Assembly: GCF_006829085.1 (NCBI RefSeq)
Contig: NZ_BJTC01000005.1
Coordinates: forward strand, 226,161 to 290,160
DNA: 64,000 bases
Direction of reading: 5' to 3'
Origin: Chryseobacterium sp. ON_d1
Lineage (GTDB): Bacteria; Bacteroidota; Bacteroidia; Flavobacteriales; Weeksellaceae
The notes under the pieces are model-generated. The model was not told the origin of the DNA, ran no database searches, and saw only the letters and a list, made by a program, of their open reading frames with translations. Each line of letters opens with the position of its first letter. Position 1 is the stretch's first letter. A program made the translations under genes and the position numbers. This document shows positions 49,462 to 57,949 of the stretch, piece by piece.

Positions 49462-49998
49462 ATGGCACTTATAAAAAAACTTTTAGGAAAAGCACCACAG
49501 ATCGGAGAGAATACTTTTTTAGCAGAAACGGCAACCATTATTGGTGATGTTACCATGGGAAAAGACTGCAGTGTCTGGTATAATGCAGTGATACGCGGAG
49601 ATGTTAATTATATCAGAATGGGCGACAAAGTGAATGTTCAGGATAATGCAATGCTGCACTGTACTTATCAGAAATATCCTTTGAATATTGGTAACAATGT
49701 TTCTATCGGGCATAACGCAATTGTTCATGGATGCACCATTAAAGATAATGTATTGATTGGGATGGGAGCTATTGTGATGGATGATTGTCTGGTGGAAGAA
49801 AATTCTATTGTAGGAGCCGGTTCTGTAGTGACTCAGGGAACTCATATTAAATCAGGAGAAGTCTGGGGAGGAGTTCCTGCAAAAAAAATCAAAGATATCA
49901 ATGCGCAGTTGCTGGAAGGAGAAGTAAACAGAATTGCGGATAACTATGTGAAATATTCTTCCTGGTACAAGGAGAATGTGAAAGATCATCAATTATAA
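49462..49998 (+). CDS. Gamma-class carbonic anhydrase family protein
   Basis: 178 residues from an ATG at 49462. Left-handed beta-helix of hexapeptide repeats (AETATIIGDVTMGKDCSVWY onward). The three zinc histidines of the gamma-CA family are in place: His66 (NAMLHCTY), His84 and His89 (SIGHNAIVHGC). Expected as a trimer hydrating CO2, although several relatives (PaaY-like) have little activity. Followed by a convergent terminator. Confidence 0.92.
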   Translation: MALIKKLLGKAPQIGENTFLAETATIIGDVTMGKDCSVWYNAVIRGDVNYIRMGDKVNVQDNAMLHCTYQKYPLNIGNNVSIGHNAIVHGCTIKDNVLIGMGAIVMDDCLVEENSIVGAGSVVTQGTHIKSGEVWGGVPAKKIKDINAQLLEGEVNRIADNYVKYSSWYKENVKDHQL

Positions 49999-50004
49999 CC
50001 TGTA

Positions 50005-50075
50005 AAGTGAATAGTGAATAGTCAATTCGCTGCACTTATCAATTATTTTTGGTGTCAAAAATTCACTATTCACTT
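50005..50075. repeat. Perfect 15-base inverted repeat in spacer
   Basis: AAGTGAATAGTGAAT (50005-50019) and ATTCACTATTCACTT (50061-50075), 15-base arms 41 bases apart, directly after the carbonic-anhydrase gene and before its terminator. Confidence 0.65.
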
Positions 50076-50115
50076 GCGAAGCAAAATTTACCATTGATCT
50101 ATTTAAAATAAATAT

Positions 50116-50144
50116 AAAAGCTCTGTTTCAAAACAGAGCTTTTT
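50116..50144. terminator. Convergent terminator
   Basis: AAAAGCTCTGTTT with AAACAGAGCTTTT around a 2-base centre plus T tract, between the carbonic anhydrase and the lipoprotein gene. Confidence 0.75.
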
Positions 50145-50173
50145 CGATTTGATATAGAACCTTTGCTTTATTG

Positions 50174-50635
50174 TTAATTATTATCCGGTGTAATAAGCCT
50201 GATCTTGCCATTGATACATTTGAGCGATGTAGGTGGCTCGATCATCATACAGTCAGACGTAATATTATATTTTTCATTAAAAGCCTTCACTTTATCAGTA
50301 TATTCATTCACTCTTTGTAAAAAAGAAGCTTCTATTTTCTTGGGATAAGCAATGTATTGCTGAGGTCCGCCACAAGGTTTTGATCCCATTGGAGTAAAAG
50401 CCCATTCACTGGCATCCGTACATTTTTCCCCAGAAACTTCAGATTCTATAGAAGCTTTTAACTTATCGAGCTGTGCTTGTTCATATTTCTGGCTGTCTTC
50501 ATCAGCAGGTCGGTTTGCAATATCAACAGGAAGATTGATGTTGGCATTATTTGAGGTATTACAGGAAACAAGAGTTAATGTAGTACATAATACTATTGCT
50601 GGGATATGAAAGAATATTTTTTTCACAATAAACAT
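50174..50635 (-). CDS. Small lipoprotein, unknown function
   Basis: 153 residues from an ATG at 50635. Lipoprotein signal with lipobox LVSC (Cys25). The mature part begins with Asn/Asp-rich linker, then a helix (QKYEQAQLDKLKASIESEV) and a compact region with four more cysteines (EKCTDASEW, SKPCGGPQQYIAYP, TSDCMMIE, LKCINGK) that could form two disulfides. The GSKPCGGPQQYIAYP block is distinctive, but I cannot assign a named family. Probably periplasmic or surface-anchored. Confidence 0.78.
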   Translation of the reverse strand: MFIVKKIFFHIPAIVLCTTLTLVSCNTSNNANINLPVDIANRPADEDSQKYEQAQLDKLKASIESEVSGEKCTDASEWAFTPMGSKPCGGPQQYIAYPKKIEASFLQRVNEYTDKVKAFNEKYNITSDCMMIEPPTSLKCINGKIRLITPDNN

Positions 50636-50694
50636 TTTTCTTTTTAAGAATTTTCAAAACTTATGCCAAGGTAAGAAAATCAAATTCATTTCCG

Positions 50695-50702
50695 TATTTT
50701 TG
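50695..50702 (+). promoter_or_regulatory. -7 element of the helicase gene
   Basis: TATTTTTG, exact TAnnTTTG, overlapping the alternative TTG start at 50700 and 6 bases before the ATG at 50709, implying a near-leaderless mRNA. Confidence 0.45.
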
Positions 50703-50708
50703 AAAACG

Positions 50709-52835
50709 ATGAATAATCATTTTTTTGACTTAATAGAGTATACCAATAGAAGTGTTTTTCTGACCGGGAAAGCGGGAACAGGGAAGACAACGTTTCTTAA
50801 TGATTTTGTAAGACGAACGAAGAAAAAGCATATTGTGGTAGCTCCTACGGGAATTGCTGCTATTAATGCCGGCGGAGTAACGATCCATTCTATGTTCGGA
50901 TTACCATTGAGAACCTTTCTGCCGACAACAGAAAGGATAGATACCAGCTTGGCAAATAATATTGCTGACCTGATGCCTCATTTCAAATATCGTAAAGATA
51001 AACTTAAGCTTTTAAGAGAAGTTGAAATTATCATTATAGATGAGGTTTCGATGTTGAGAGCTGATGTACTGGATATGATGGATTTTTCTTTACGGTTTAT
51101 CCGAAGAAATAACCAGAGGTTTGGTGGTGTGCAGATGCTGTTCATCGGCGATTTGTATCAGCTTCCTCCGGTAGTGAGGGATGAGCATATCCTCAAAATG
51201 TATTACAACTCTCCTTTCTTTTTCGACAGTCATGCCATTAAGGAAATCCCAATTGTTACCATTGAGCTGACAAAAGTATACAGACAGTCTGATCAGGAGT
51301 TTCTCGAAATCCTGAATGCTATCCGGGACGGTGATGTTGACAATATTGATTTTGAGCATCTGAATGAAAGATATGATCCTGACTTCGACATGGGGAAAGA
51401 ATCTTACGTATATCTTTGTTCTCACAACAAAATGGCAGATGAAATCAACCAGGAGAAGTTAGCGGAAATCAAGTCAGATCCTCAGGTTTATGAAGCTAAA
51501 CTTGTGGGTGACTTTAAAGAAAACCAGTTTCCGAATGAGCAGTTTTTAGAATTAAAAATTGGGGCTCAGATTATGTTTATCCGTAATGATGTTTCCGGTG
51601 AAAAGAAATATTTTAACGGAAAGTTGGGAGAGATCATAGGATTGGATGAAAATGAAATCCGGGTGGTACTGGATGAGAGTGAAAATGAAATTGTGGTAAA
51701 AAGAGAAACCTGGGAACAGAAGAAGTATTTTCTTGATACAGATAAAAATATTCAGGAAGAGGTCCTTGGAAGTTTTGAACAGTTTCCGATAAAGCTGGCC
51801 TGGGCTGTTACGATACATAAAAGTCAGGGATTAACGTTTGATAAGGTCATCATTGATGCCGGTAAAAGTTTTACTGCCGGTCAGGTTTATGTGGCTTTAT
51901 CCCGTTGCAGAACACTGGAAGGAATTGTTTTAAAATCAAAAATTACTCCTGAAGTTATTTTTAAAGACAACAGGATTTTGCACTTCCATACGGATACTAT
52001 TGCCAATGATCATGTTGAAGCCATTCTGAATCAGGAAAAATATGACTACAGCATCAGAAAAGTATTGCGTACGTTAGACTGCACATGGTTTTTAAAAGAA
52101 GTGGAAGAGTGGAATAACCTTTCGATTGTGACTAAGAATATTGACCATGTTAAAACCAAACAGCTTTATCTGCAGCTCAAACATGAAGCGGTCAATCTGG
52201 GGAAAATTTTTGAAAAACTGGAACGAATCATTTTCCAGAAAGTCAGTAATTTTATTGAACAAAAAGAAGAATGGGCCGAAATTGAAAGCAAATCAAAAGG
52301 GGCTGTTAATTTCTTTTTTACAGAGACCAGGAATAAGATTTTTGATCCCTTAAAAGAATTTTATGCTGAAATAAAAGGTGCAAAAGGCTTAAAACAATAT
52401 AATGAAGAATTTAAAAGCTGGCTTGAAGACATTGAAGAGTATCTGAACAGTTTACGGGATATTTATCTTCTTGAAACGAAACTTTTAGATGAAAAGAATG
52501 ATAAGGAAATCAATCTGAAAATCGCTAAAGTGCCCTCTCAGGTTTTAACCTTCCAGTTATTTGAACAGGGAAAAACGATCGGAGAAATTGCATTGGAGAG
52601 AGGTTTGGTGAAAGAAACCGTGATTGGCCATCTCGCTAAGTTTGCAGAACAGGGATTGCTTGATATTGCAAGGGTAATTACTTCAGATAAGATTAAGGCT
52701 TTTGAAGAAGAGTTCTACAAAAACCCGCACGAAACTCTTACAGAATGGAAGAACGCACTGCCAAGCCATTTTGAATTTAATGAAATCAGAATTTTGATCA
52801 ATCATTATAATTATAAAAAAGAAAAGAACTCTTAA
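50709..52835 (+). CDS. Pif1-like helicase with C-terminal helix-turn-helix
   Basis: 708 residues from the ATG at 50709. Superfamily 1B helicase motifs: Walker A FLTGKAGTGKTTFL (about 18-31), motif Ia VVAPTGIAAINAGGVTIHS, Walker B IIIIDEVSML, motif III FIGDLYQLPPV, and late TIHKSQGLTFDKVI with VYVALSRCR. The C-terminal part (about 480-700) is helical and ends in a helix-turn-helix-like segment (TIGEIALERGLVKETVIGHL), as in the HTH_40 domain of RecQ-type proteins. Probably unwinds DNA at replication or repair intermediates. The 3' end is part of its own terminator. Confidence 0.92.
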   Translation: MNNHFFDLIEYTNRSVFLTGKAGTGKTTFLNDFVRRTKKKHIVVAPTGIAAINAGGVTIHSMFGLPLRTFLPTTERIDTSLANNIADLMPHFKYRKDKLKLLREVEIIIIDEVSMLRADVLDMMDFSLRFIRRNNQRFGGVQMLFIGDLYQLPPVVRDEHILKMYYNSPFFFDSHAIKEIPIVTIELTKVYRQSDQEFLEILNAIRDGDVDNIDFEHLNERYDPDFDMGKESYVYLCSHNKMADEINQEKLAEIKSDPQVYEAKLVGDFKENQFPNEQFLELKIGAQIMFIRNDVSGEKKYFNGKLGEIIGLDENEIRVVLDESENEIVVKRETWEQKKYFLDTDKNIQEEVLGSFEQFPIKLAWAVTIHKSQGLTFDKVIIDAGKSFTAGQVYVALSRCRTLEGIVLKSKITPEVIFKDNRILHFHTDTIANDHVEAILNQEKYDYSIRKVLRTLDCTWFLKEVEEWNNLSIVTKNIDHVKTKQLYLQLKHEAVNLGKIFEKLERIIFQKVSNFIEQKEEWAEIESKSKGAVNFFFTETRNKIFDPLKEFYAEIKGAKGLKQYNEEFKSWLEDIEEYLNSLRDIYLLETKLLDEKNDKEINLKIAKVPSQVLTFQLFEQGKTIGEIALERGLVKETVIGHLAKFAEQGLLDIARVITSDKIKAFEEEFYKNPHETLTEWKNALPSHFEFNEIRILINHYNYKKEKNS

Positions 52836-52851
52836 GGGTTCTTTTCTTTTT
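52816..52851 (+). terminator. Terminator overlapping the helicase stop codon
   Basis: AAAAGAAAAGAACTC and GGGTTCTTTTCTTTT form a long stem. The left arm encodes the last residues (KKEKNS) and the stop TAA lies in the loop. Confidence 0.7.
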
Positions 52852-52876
52852 ATGTGAAAATTTTTCAATATTAAAA

Positions 52877-53725
52877 TTAAGGATACATCGCGTTGATGGT
52901 ATTGATGTCTCCTGCCGTAAACCCGGTTCTGTTATAGGTAAAGCTTGAGTTATCAGCCCTTGTAATAGTGGGTAACCCGTTTTTAGAATAAGAGGTCGGC
53001 CAATACATCATTACTGAATTGATATTGAATGGTCCTATATCTGTTCCGGAATTATAGATATTAAAATTATAAGACTGCCCGCTTTGGATATTGTTCCATA
53101 GTATTTTTACATACTGGTCCCTGTCTTTACGGGTATGTTCATGATAAAGCCCCACTGTATGTCCCATTTCATGAATGACCGATCCTACAGAAATATATTG
53201 ATCCAGAGAGACTGTCTGTTTTCCTCCCTGATATCCGATATGAGCCCAGCCATCTGATCCTGATGAACTTCCGAAAATAAATTCTACATAATTAGACTGA
53301 TTGGTCCGGTAAATCCATTGAGTATTGGTTTTGGCATTGTATTCATTAATCGCAGTATTGATTTTATTTACGTTGATAGAGCCCATATTGCTGGCAATGG
53401 TATAGTAAATTTTGCCATTGGGCCACCTTGAATAACTGGCACCGCCTTTATTCAGTCCGCTGCCTTCTGACAATTGTTTCTCGGTAAGAACAATATCTCC
53501 CTGGAAAAAGTTCATTCCGTTTTTCCTTTCATAGGTAATTTCCTGGCCATTCAATTGTCCCCTTTTTACATTTTCAGCACTGGAAGCACTGGCTTGTACT
53601 TCGGATGTAATTTCTTCATTATTTTTACTGCAGGATACTAATGTTGCAGCGATAATAAGAGTCATCAGCACACTTTTTCCTGTCCATAATTTTGGATAGA
53701 ACAGGGAATTGGATTTTTGGTTCAT
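52877..53725 (-). CDS. Astacin-family (M12A) metalloprotease lipoprotein
   Basis: 282 residues from an ATG at 53725. Lipobox LVSC (Cys32), unusual for a protease otherwise secreted. The catalytic signature HEMGHTVGLYHEH lies at 185-197 (His185, Glu186, His189, His195), and the Met-turn with tyrosine SVMMY at 237-241, as in astacins such as flavastacin of Elizabethkingia. A short propeptide-like region (35-90) precedes the domain, which opens at RWPNGKIYYTIASNM. Zinc endopeptidase, probably tethered to the outer membrane. Confidence 0.94.
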   Translation of the reverse strand: MNQKSNSLFYPKLWTGKSVLMTLIIAATLVSCSKNNEEITSEVQASASSAENVKRGQLNGQEITYERKNGMNFFQGDIVLTEKQLSEGSGLNKGGASYSRWPNGKIYYTIASNMGSINVNKINTAINEYNAKTNTQWIYRTNQSNYVEFIFGSSSGSDGWAHIGYQGGKQTVSLDQYISVGSVIHEMGHTVGLYHEHTRKDRDQYVKILWNNIQSGQSYNFNIYNSGTDIGPFNINSVMMYWPTSYSKNGLPTITRADNSSFTYNRTGFTAGDINTINAMYP

Positions 53726-53842
53726 ATTAAAGTTTTTAAAGATTTGGTATACGAATATACTTAATAATTCTCTTTTTAATGAATTATTTTTGTTGAAATA
53801 TATCTTTTTTTGCTATTCGTTTTGATAGATAAAATCATAAAA

Positions 53843-53882
53843 AATAAAAAAGGTCTGAAAAATATTCAAAACCCTTTTTTAT
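53843..53882 (-). terminator. Weak terminator beyond the gene remnant
   Basis: An imperfect A/T-rich stem AAAAAAGG...CCTTTTTT around 53843-53882. On the minus strand it would end transcripts of the decayed gene. Confidence 0.35.
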
Positions 53883-53884
53883 TT

Positions 53885-54202
53885 CTATTCGTTTAGCAAA
53901 TCCTGATTGACTCTGTAACCGACAATTTTTATATCTCCATTCTTATTCTTTTCTAAAGTAAAAGATCTTCTGTTTTTATACTCTTTTTACATTTTACATA
54001 AAGAAATATTGACTTCAGGCATTGCTTCCCTTTACTACCATTATTTCCCATTTTGCAAGATTGTATTCTTCAACAGGACCAATCTCATTGACTGTATTCA
54101 TAAGTTTTACAAGTTTTTCTTTATCAGTCACCTCAAAAAACTTCTCACCAAATAATTTATAAATATCATCAGGATCGGAGTTCCTGATAAAATTTTATTG
54201 GA
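53885..54202 (-). pseudogene. Decayed coding remnant with frameshift and stop
   Basis: Read on the minus strand, one frame gives DPDDIYKLFGEKFFEVTDKE, a Lys/Asn-rich middle, and WEIMVVKGSNA before a TGA. The adjacent frame then continues PEVNISLCKM, hits a TAA, and goes on KEYKNRRSFTLEKNKNGDIK and VGYRVNQDLLNE to a stop. Together they read as one protein broken by a single frameshift and one in-frame stop. Nothing upstream supplies a start. The FGEKFFEVTDK stretch echoes DEKFFEIVEFTKTDK in the gene next door. Original function unknown, style fitting small immunity-like proteins. Confidence 0.5.
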
Positions 54203-54234
54203 ATTTTTCACCATCAGTTTTGTCAGATTCTCTG

Positions 54235-54693
54235 TTATTTAATTTTAGTATCTAAGATTAATTTTCTCCGATTATTGTCGTAAAAAGTAGCATAATAACT
54301 TTCGTTTCTGAGCTCAGTTTCTGTATTTTCTATTGTATTAAACCTGCTTTTATCTGTTTTGGTGAATTCAACAATTTCAAAAAACTTTTCATCAATAGTT
54401 GTAAATCTTACCAGTTTCAGGTATTCATCAATTGAATTTTTATCAATCATAATTTTTCCACCCCCAAGCTGATGTCTGTCCTGTCCATTTTTCTTTACAC
54501 TCGAAATCCAATACTCTTCTCCGGTTTCTATATCAAAATGATTAGCATAGATTCCTGGGTTTTTGAGCTTTTTGATGGCTTTGTTATTGAAATAAACTGT
54601 TTGTCCGGATTTTGAAAATTCTACAAAACCAATCCAAGCCGGCCCGTGATGCCCGAAGGATTTGTTTTCGATATACATTATTTTTGGTTTCAT
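54235..54693 (-). CDS. Small protein of an unnamed family with extra C-terminal tail
   Basis: 152 residues from an ATG at 54693. The first 95 residues (PKIMYIENKSFGHHGPAWIG, FVEFSKSGQTVYFNNKAIKK, DIETGEEYWISSVKKNGQDR) belong to a family often mislabelled as 1-deoxyxylulose-5-phosphate synthase. It has neither the length (about 600) nor the thiamine-binding parts of that enzyme. Relatives normally end soon after the DEYLKLVR position. Here about 55 more residues follow (DEKFFEIVEFTKTDKSRFNT onward), resembling part of the decayed gene downstream, which suggests a duplication or fusion. Real role unknown. Confidence 0.65.
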   Translation of the reverse strand: MKPKIMYIENKSFGHHGPAWIGFVEFSKSGQTVYFNNKAIKKLKNPGIYANHFDIETGEEYWISSVKKNGQDRHQLGGGKIMIDKNSIDEYLKLVRFTTIDEKFFEIVEFTKTDKSRFNTIENTETELRNESYYATFYDNNRRKLILDTKIK

Positions 54694-54880
54694 GCTTTTT
54701 TATACATGGACAATTTACTTAAAATTCTATAAATAAAATCAGATAAAATAAAATTGAATTCCAATAGTTTTTCCCTGAAGTGATCGATCGGTTTTATTAA
54801 TTACAAAAAGTAACTAATGCAGTTTTTATGTTTTAAATTTGTTTGGTTTTTTGAGACCAAAGAAAAATGAACCTCTCACT

Positions 54881-55885
54881 ATGAAAAATTTTGAAATTTC
54901 TGTTTTAGATCTTGCTCCGGTAAAGCAGGAGAAAAGCATTCACGATACATTTCAGGACAGCTTATCATTAGCAAAACATACTGAAAATTTAAATTATAAA
55001 AGATTCTGGCTGGCAGAGCATCACAATATGGAGAGTATTGCAAGCTCAGCAACCTCCGTTTTAATAGGTTTCATTGCCAATGGAACGAAAAGGATCAGAG
55101 TAGGCTCTGGTGGAATTATGCTTCCCAACCACAGTTCTCTGATCATTGCAGAACAATTCGGTACTTTAGAATCTCTTTTCCCGGGAAGAATCGATCTGGG
55201 ATTGGGAAGAGCTCCGGGAACAGATGGTTTAACGGCACAAGCATTAGGAAGAAATCCGGCAATTATCAACGAGCAGTTTCCCAGACAGATTCTTGAGCTT
55301 CAAAGATATTTTTCCAAAGAAAATTCAGATGCAATGGTTCGTGCGATTCCCGGAGAAGGATTGGATATTCCTCTGTATATTCTGGGATCCAGTACAGACA
55401 GTGCATGGCTTGCTGCAGAACTTGGTCTGCCTTATGCATTCGCAGGACATTTCGCCCCTGAACAGATGGAAATGGCATTTAAAATATACAGAGAACATTT
55501 CGAGCCGTCAAAATATTTAGATACACCTTATATCATTGCCTGCGTAAACGGCGTGGCTGCGGAGACTTCGGAAGAAGCCCATAAAATTTCCACTACTTTA
55601 TTCCAGGCCTTCATCAATATTGTAAGAAACGACAGAAAACCTTTCGCGCCTCCGGTAGATGATATGGATGAAATCTGGTCGCCCATGGAAAAATCTATGG
55701 TTTTACAGAAACTGAGATATACTTTTATTGGTGATCAGGCAGAAATTCAGGAAAAGCTTAAAAATTTCCAGGAAAGATTTCAGGTAGACGAGCTAATGAT
55801 CAATTCCCATATTTATGACCATTACAAAAGATTAAGATCTTATGAGATTTTCAGAGAGGCAGCAGACTCTCTATCCAAAGCGTAA
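54881..55885 (+). CDS. LLM-class flavin-dependent monooxygenase (luciferase-like)
   Basis: 334 residues from the ATG at 54881 (the frame is open to a TTG at 54839). TIM-barrel luciferase-like family: [11 protein letters not shown] at strand 1, [20 protein letters not shown] near 45-64 with the typical EHH, then [23 protein letters not shown], and the flavin-phosphate part [20 protein letters not shown]. This is the MsnO8/SsuD-like subgroup common in bacteria. It oxidises unknown substrates with reduced FMN. No partner reductase adjacent. Confidence 0.92.
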   Translation: MKNFEISVLDLAPVKQEKSIHDTFQDSLSLAKHTENLNYKRFWLAEHHNMESIASSATSVLIGFIANGTKRIRVGSGGIMLPNHSSLIIAEQFGTLESLFPGRIDLGLGRAPGTDGLTAQALGRNPAIINEQFPRQILELQRYFSKENSDAMVRAIPGEGLDIPLYILGSSTDSAWLAAELGLPYAFAGHFAPEQMEMAFKIYREHFEPSKYLDTPYIIACVNGVAAETSEEAHKISTTLFQAFINIVRNDRKPFAPPVDDMDEIWSPMEKSMVLQKLRYTFIGDQAEIQEKLKNFQERFQVDELMINSHIYDHYKRLRSYEIFREAADSLSKA

Positions 55886-55903
55886 TAAACCATCCATAAT
55901 TAA

Positions 55904-55935
55904 TTGGCAGATGCTTATTTTTATGAGTATCTTTG
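55904..55935 (+). promoter_or_regulatory. Promoter of the ribB-like gene
   Basis: TTG (55904-55906), a 21-base spacer, TATCTTTG (55928-55935): both boxes at normal spacing, 18 bases before the ATG. The leader is too short for an FMN riboswitch. Confidence 0.6.
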
Positions 55936-55953
55936 TACAAATAAAAAGTAAAA

Positions 55954-57075
55954 ATGTCCGATATTAAATTAAATACTATTCCAGAGGCTATTGAAGACCT
56001 TAGAAATGGTAAAATAATCATAGTAGTAGATGATGAAGACAGAGAAAATGAAGGTGATTTTCTTTGCGCAGCAGAACTGACAACGCCGGAAATTATCAAT
56101 TTTATGGCTCTTCACGGAAGAGGGCTGATCTGTATGCCGCTGCCTGAAAAAAGATGTGATGAGCTTGGGCTTGAAGTAATGGTAAGCAGAAGCAGCGATC
56201 CTAAGGAAACGGCTTTCACTGTATCTGTGGACCTTTTAGGAAACGGAACATCTACAGGAATTTCTGCAGGAGACAGAGCAAAAACAATTTTAGCGCTGAT
56301 GGATGAAAAATCCAAACCTACAGATTTTATGAGACCCGGTCATATTTTCCCGCTTCGAGCAAGAAAAGGAGGAGTATTGAAAAGAGCAGGACATACGGAA
56401 GCAGCTATTGATCTTACCAGCCTGGCAGGTTTAAAAGAAGGAGGAGTAATCTGTGAGATTATGAACGAAGATGGTTCGATGTCACGTCTGCCTGAACTTC
56501 ATGCTTTTGCTCAAAAGCATGACATGAAGATCGTTTCTATCGAAGACCTCATCCATTATCAGCTTAAAAAAGGTAATCTGGTTGAAAGAATTGAAGAAAG
56601 AAAAGTAAAAACACATTATGGAGATTTTGATTTCTATGCTTTCAGGGAAACATCCAATGAACAGATCCATTTCGCTTTAACAAAAGGAGCCTGGACTGTT
56701 GATGAGCCTGTTCTGGTAAGAGTACAGTCTTCAGATTCTTATTTCGATGTATTGACAAGATTGAACAATGGTGAGAAACCCTTACTGGAAAAAGTAACCA
56801 ATATCGTAAATGAAGCTGGAAAAGGAGCAATTATTTTTATTAACAATGTTTCCAATTCTGAAAATACTTTGAGAAAACTTCAGCAGTTCCTGAACTATCA
56901 GGACGGGCAGGAGCAGCACCCTACGTTAGCTTATAATTACAGAGATTATGGAATCGGGACGCAAATCTTAAAGAATTTGGGGATCAATAAGTTTAAAGTA
57001 ATCACTCAAAACACAAATATCAAACCTCAGGTTGGAGGATATGATGTAGAGGTTACTGAGATGGTACAGCTATAA
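55954..57075 (+). CDS. ribB: DHBP synthase with degenerate GTP cyclohydrolase II domain
   Basis: 373 residues from an ATG at 55954. Residues 1-205 are intact 3,4-dihydroxy-2-butanone-4-phosphate synthase, making the four-carbon riboflavin precursor from ribulose-5-phosphate: [13 protein letters not shown] (metal site), [41 protein letters not shown] and [19 protein letters not shown]. Residues about 210-373 align in length with GTP cyclohydrolase II, but the zinc-binding region that should read SECLTGD...RCDCG is [18 protein letters not shown], with no cysteine. The whole half contains none, so only the RibB reaction is expected. No other rib gene is adjacent. Confidence 0.92.
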   Translation: MSDIKLNTIPEAIEDLRNGKIIIVVDDEDRENEGDFLCAAELTTPEIINFMALHGRGLICMPLPEKRCDELGLEVMVSRSSDPKETAFTVSVDLLGNGTSTGISAGDRAKTILALMDEKSKPTDFMRPGHIFPLRARKGGVLKRAGHTEAAIDLTSLAGLKEGGVICEIMNEDGSMSRLPELHAFAQKHDMKIVSIEDLIHYQLKKGNLVERIEERKVKTHYGDFDFYAFRETSNEQIHFALTKGAWTVDEPVLVRVQSSDSYFDVLTRLNNGEKPLLEKVTNIVNEAGKGAIIFINNVSNSENTLRKLQQFLNYQDGQEQHPTLAYNYRDYGIGTQILKNLGINKFKVITQNTNIKPQVGGYDVEVTEMVQL

Positions 57076-57246
57076 AACTTTTACCTCACCAAAAATCATC
57101 TATTGCATTCTATCGATAAATATTATTTAAGCGATTAACTTTAGTATAATTTTACTATTTTAGTATTGATTTTTTACATCATAGAATTTAAAATTAAGTT
57201 TATTAAAGCTTTATAGAAATTAATATATTAAATTTACTGTATTACC

Positions 57247-57912
57247 ATGAAAAAAATAATATTTTTATTGTTTGTATCTGCATATAGCGCTTCATTCGGA
57301 CAACTTCAAAATACAGCAGCTCCAACTGATGTTTTTATGCATTACCGAGTAAATTCCAAGAATGGCAAACAATTATCTTACGATGATATTAAGGGTTCTC
57401 CATATAATATTAAAGAGTTCAGATCTGCCAAGATATCTGAAAATTATGAAACAATCATGGCTAGATATAATAGTTATACAGACGAAGTAGAATTTCAAAA
57501 GAATGATAAGATATATGTATTACCTAAAAATGATGTTTTTTCTAATATAATATTTACAAATACAAAAGATAAATTAGTTTACCTGACTGATAAAAGTGAT
57601 TTATCCGGATATTTCTTTGAAATAGTTAGTGGAAAAAATACTCTTCTAAAAAAGATAAAAACAGTGTTTATAGATGTTATTCCAGCCGAAAGTTCTTATT
57701 CGGAAGATAAACCAGCCAAGTTTCAAACAGAATCTCCTATATATTATATTAAGACTGAAAATGGTATTATCAAAAATCCGGGTAGCAAAAATAATATTAT
57801 AGATAATTTTCCTGGAAAAAAAGAAGCCTTGGATGTATTTTTTAAATCTAATAAAATAAAGTTTAATAAAGAAGAAGATTTAATAAAACTTGTTAATTTT
57901 TTAAATACCTAA
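57247..57912 (+). CDS. Secreted hypothetical protein
   Basis: 221 residues from an ATG at 57247. Signal peptide MKKIIFLLFVSAYSASFG. The mature chain is Lys/Asn-rich with alternating strands (YETIMARYNSYTDEVEFQKN, KIYVLPKNDVFSNIIF, SPIYYIKTENGIIKN) and a helical end (KKEALDVFFKSNKIKF). No recognised domain. Codon use is visibly more A/T-rich than in its neighbours, which may indicate recent acquisition. Shares a convergent terminator with fmt. Confidence 0.7.
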   Translation: MKKIIFLLFVSAYSASFGQLQNTAAPTDVFMHYRVNSKNGKQLSYDDIKGSPYNIKEFRSAKISENYETIMARYNSYTDEVEFQKNDKIYVLPKNDVFSNIIFTNTKDKLVYLTDKSDLSGYFFEIVSGKNTLLKKIKTVFIDVIPAESSYSEDKPAKFQTESPIYYIKTENGIIKNPGSKNNIIDNFPGKKEALDVFFKSNKIKFNKEEDLIKLVNFLNT

Positions 57913-57916
57913 AAAT

Positions 57917-57949
57917 AAAAAATGGCCTGATTTAATCAGGCCATTTTTA
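57917..57949. terminator. Convergent terminator overlapping the fmt stop codon
   Basis: AAAATGGCCTGA and TCAGGCCATTTT form a perfect stem at 57917-57948. One arm supplies the last codons and stop of fmt (the minus-strand reading AAA ATG GCC TGA), and it also ends the plus-strand hypothetical gene. Confidence 0.8.

Noticed and set aside
54235..54693. Annotation as 1-deoxyxylulose-5-phosphate synthase
   Set aside because: At 152 residues it has none of the thiamine-diphosphate or transketolase parts. The label is a known mis-annotation of this small family.
55886..55953. FMN riboswitch before the ribB-like gene
   Set aside because: A two-box promoter ends 18 bases before the ATG, leaving no room for the aptamer.
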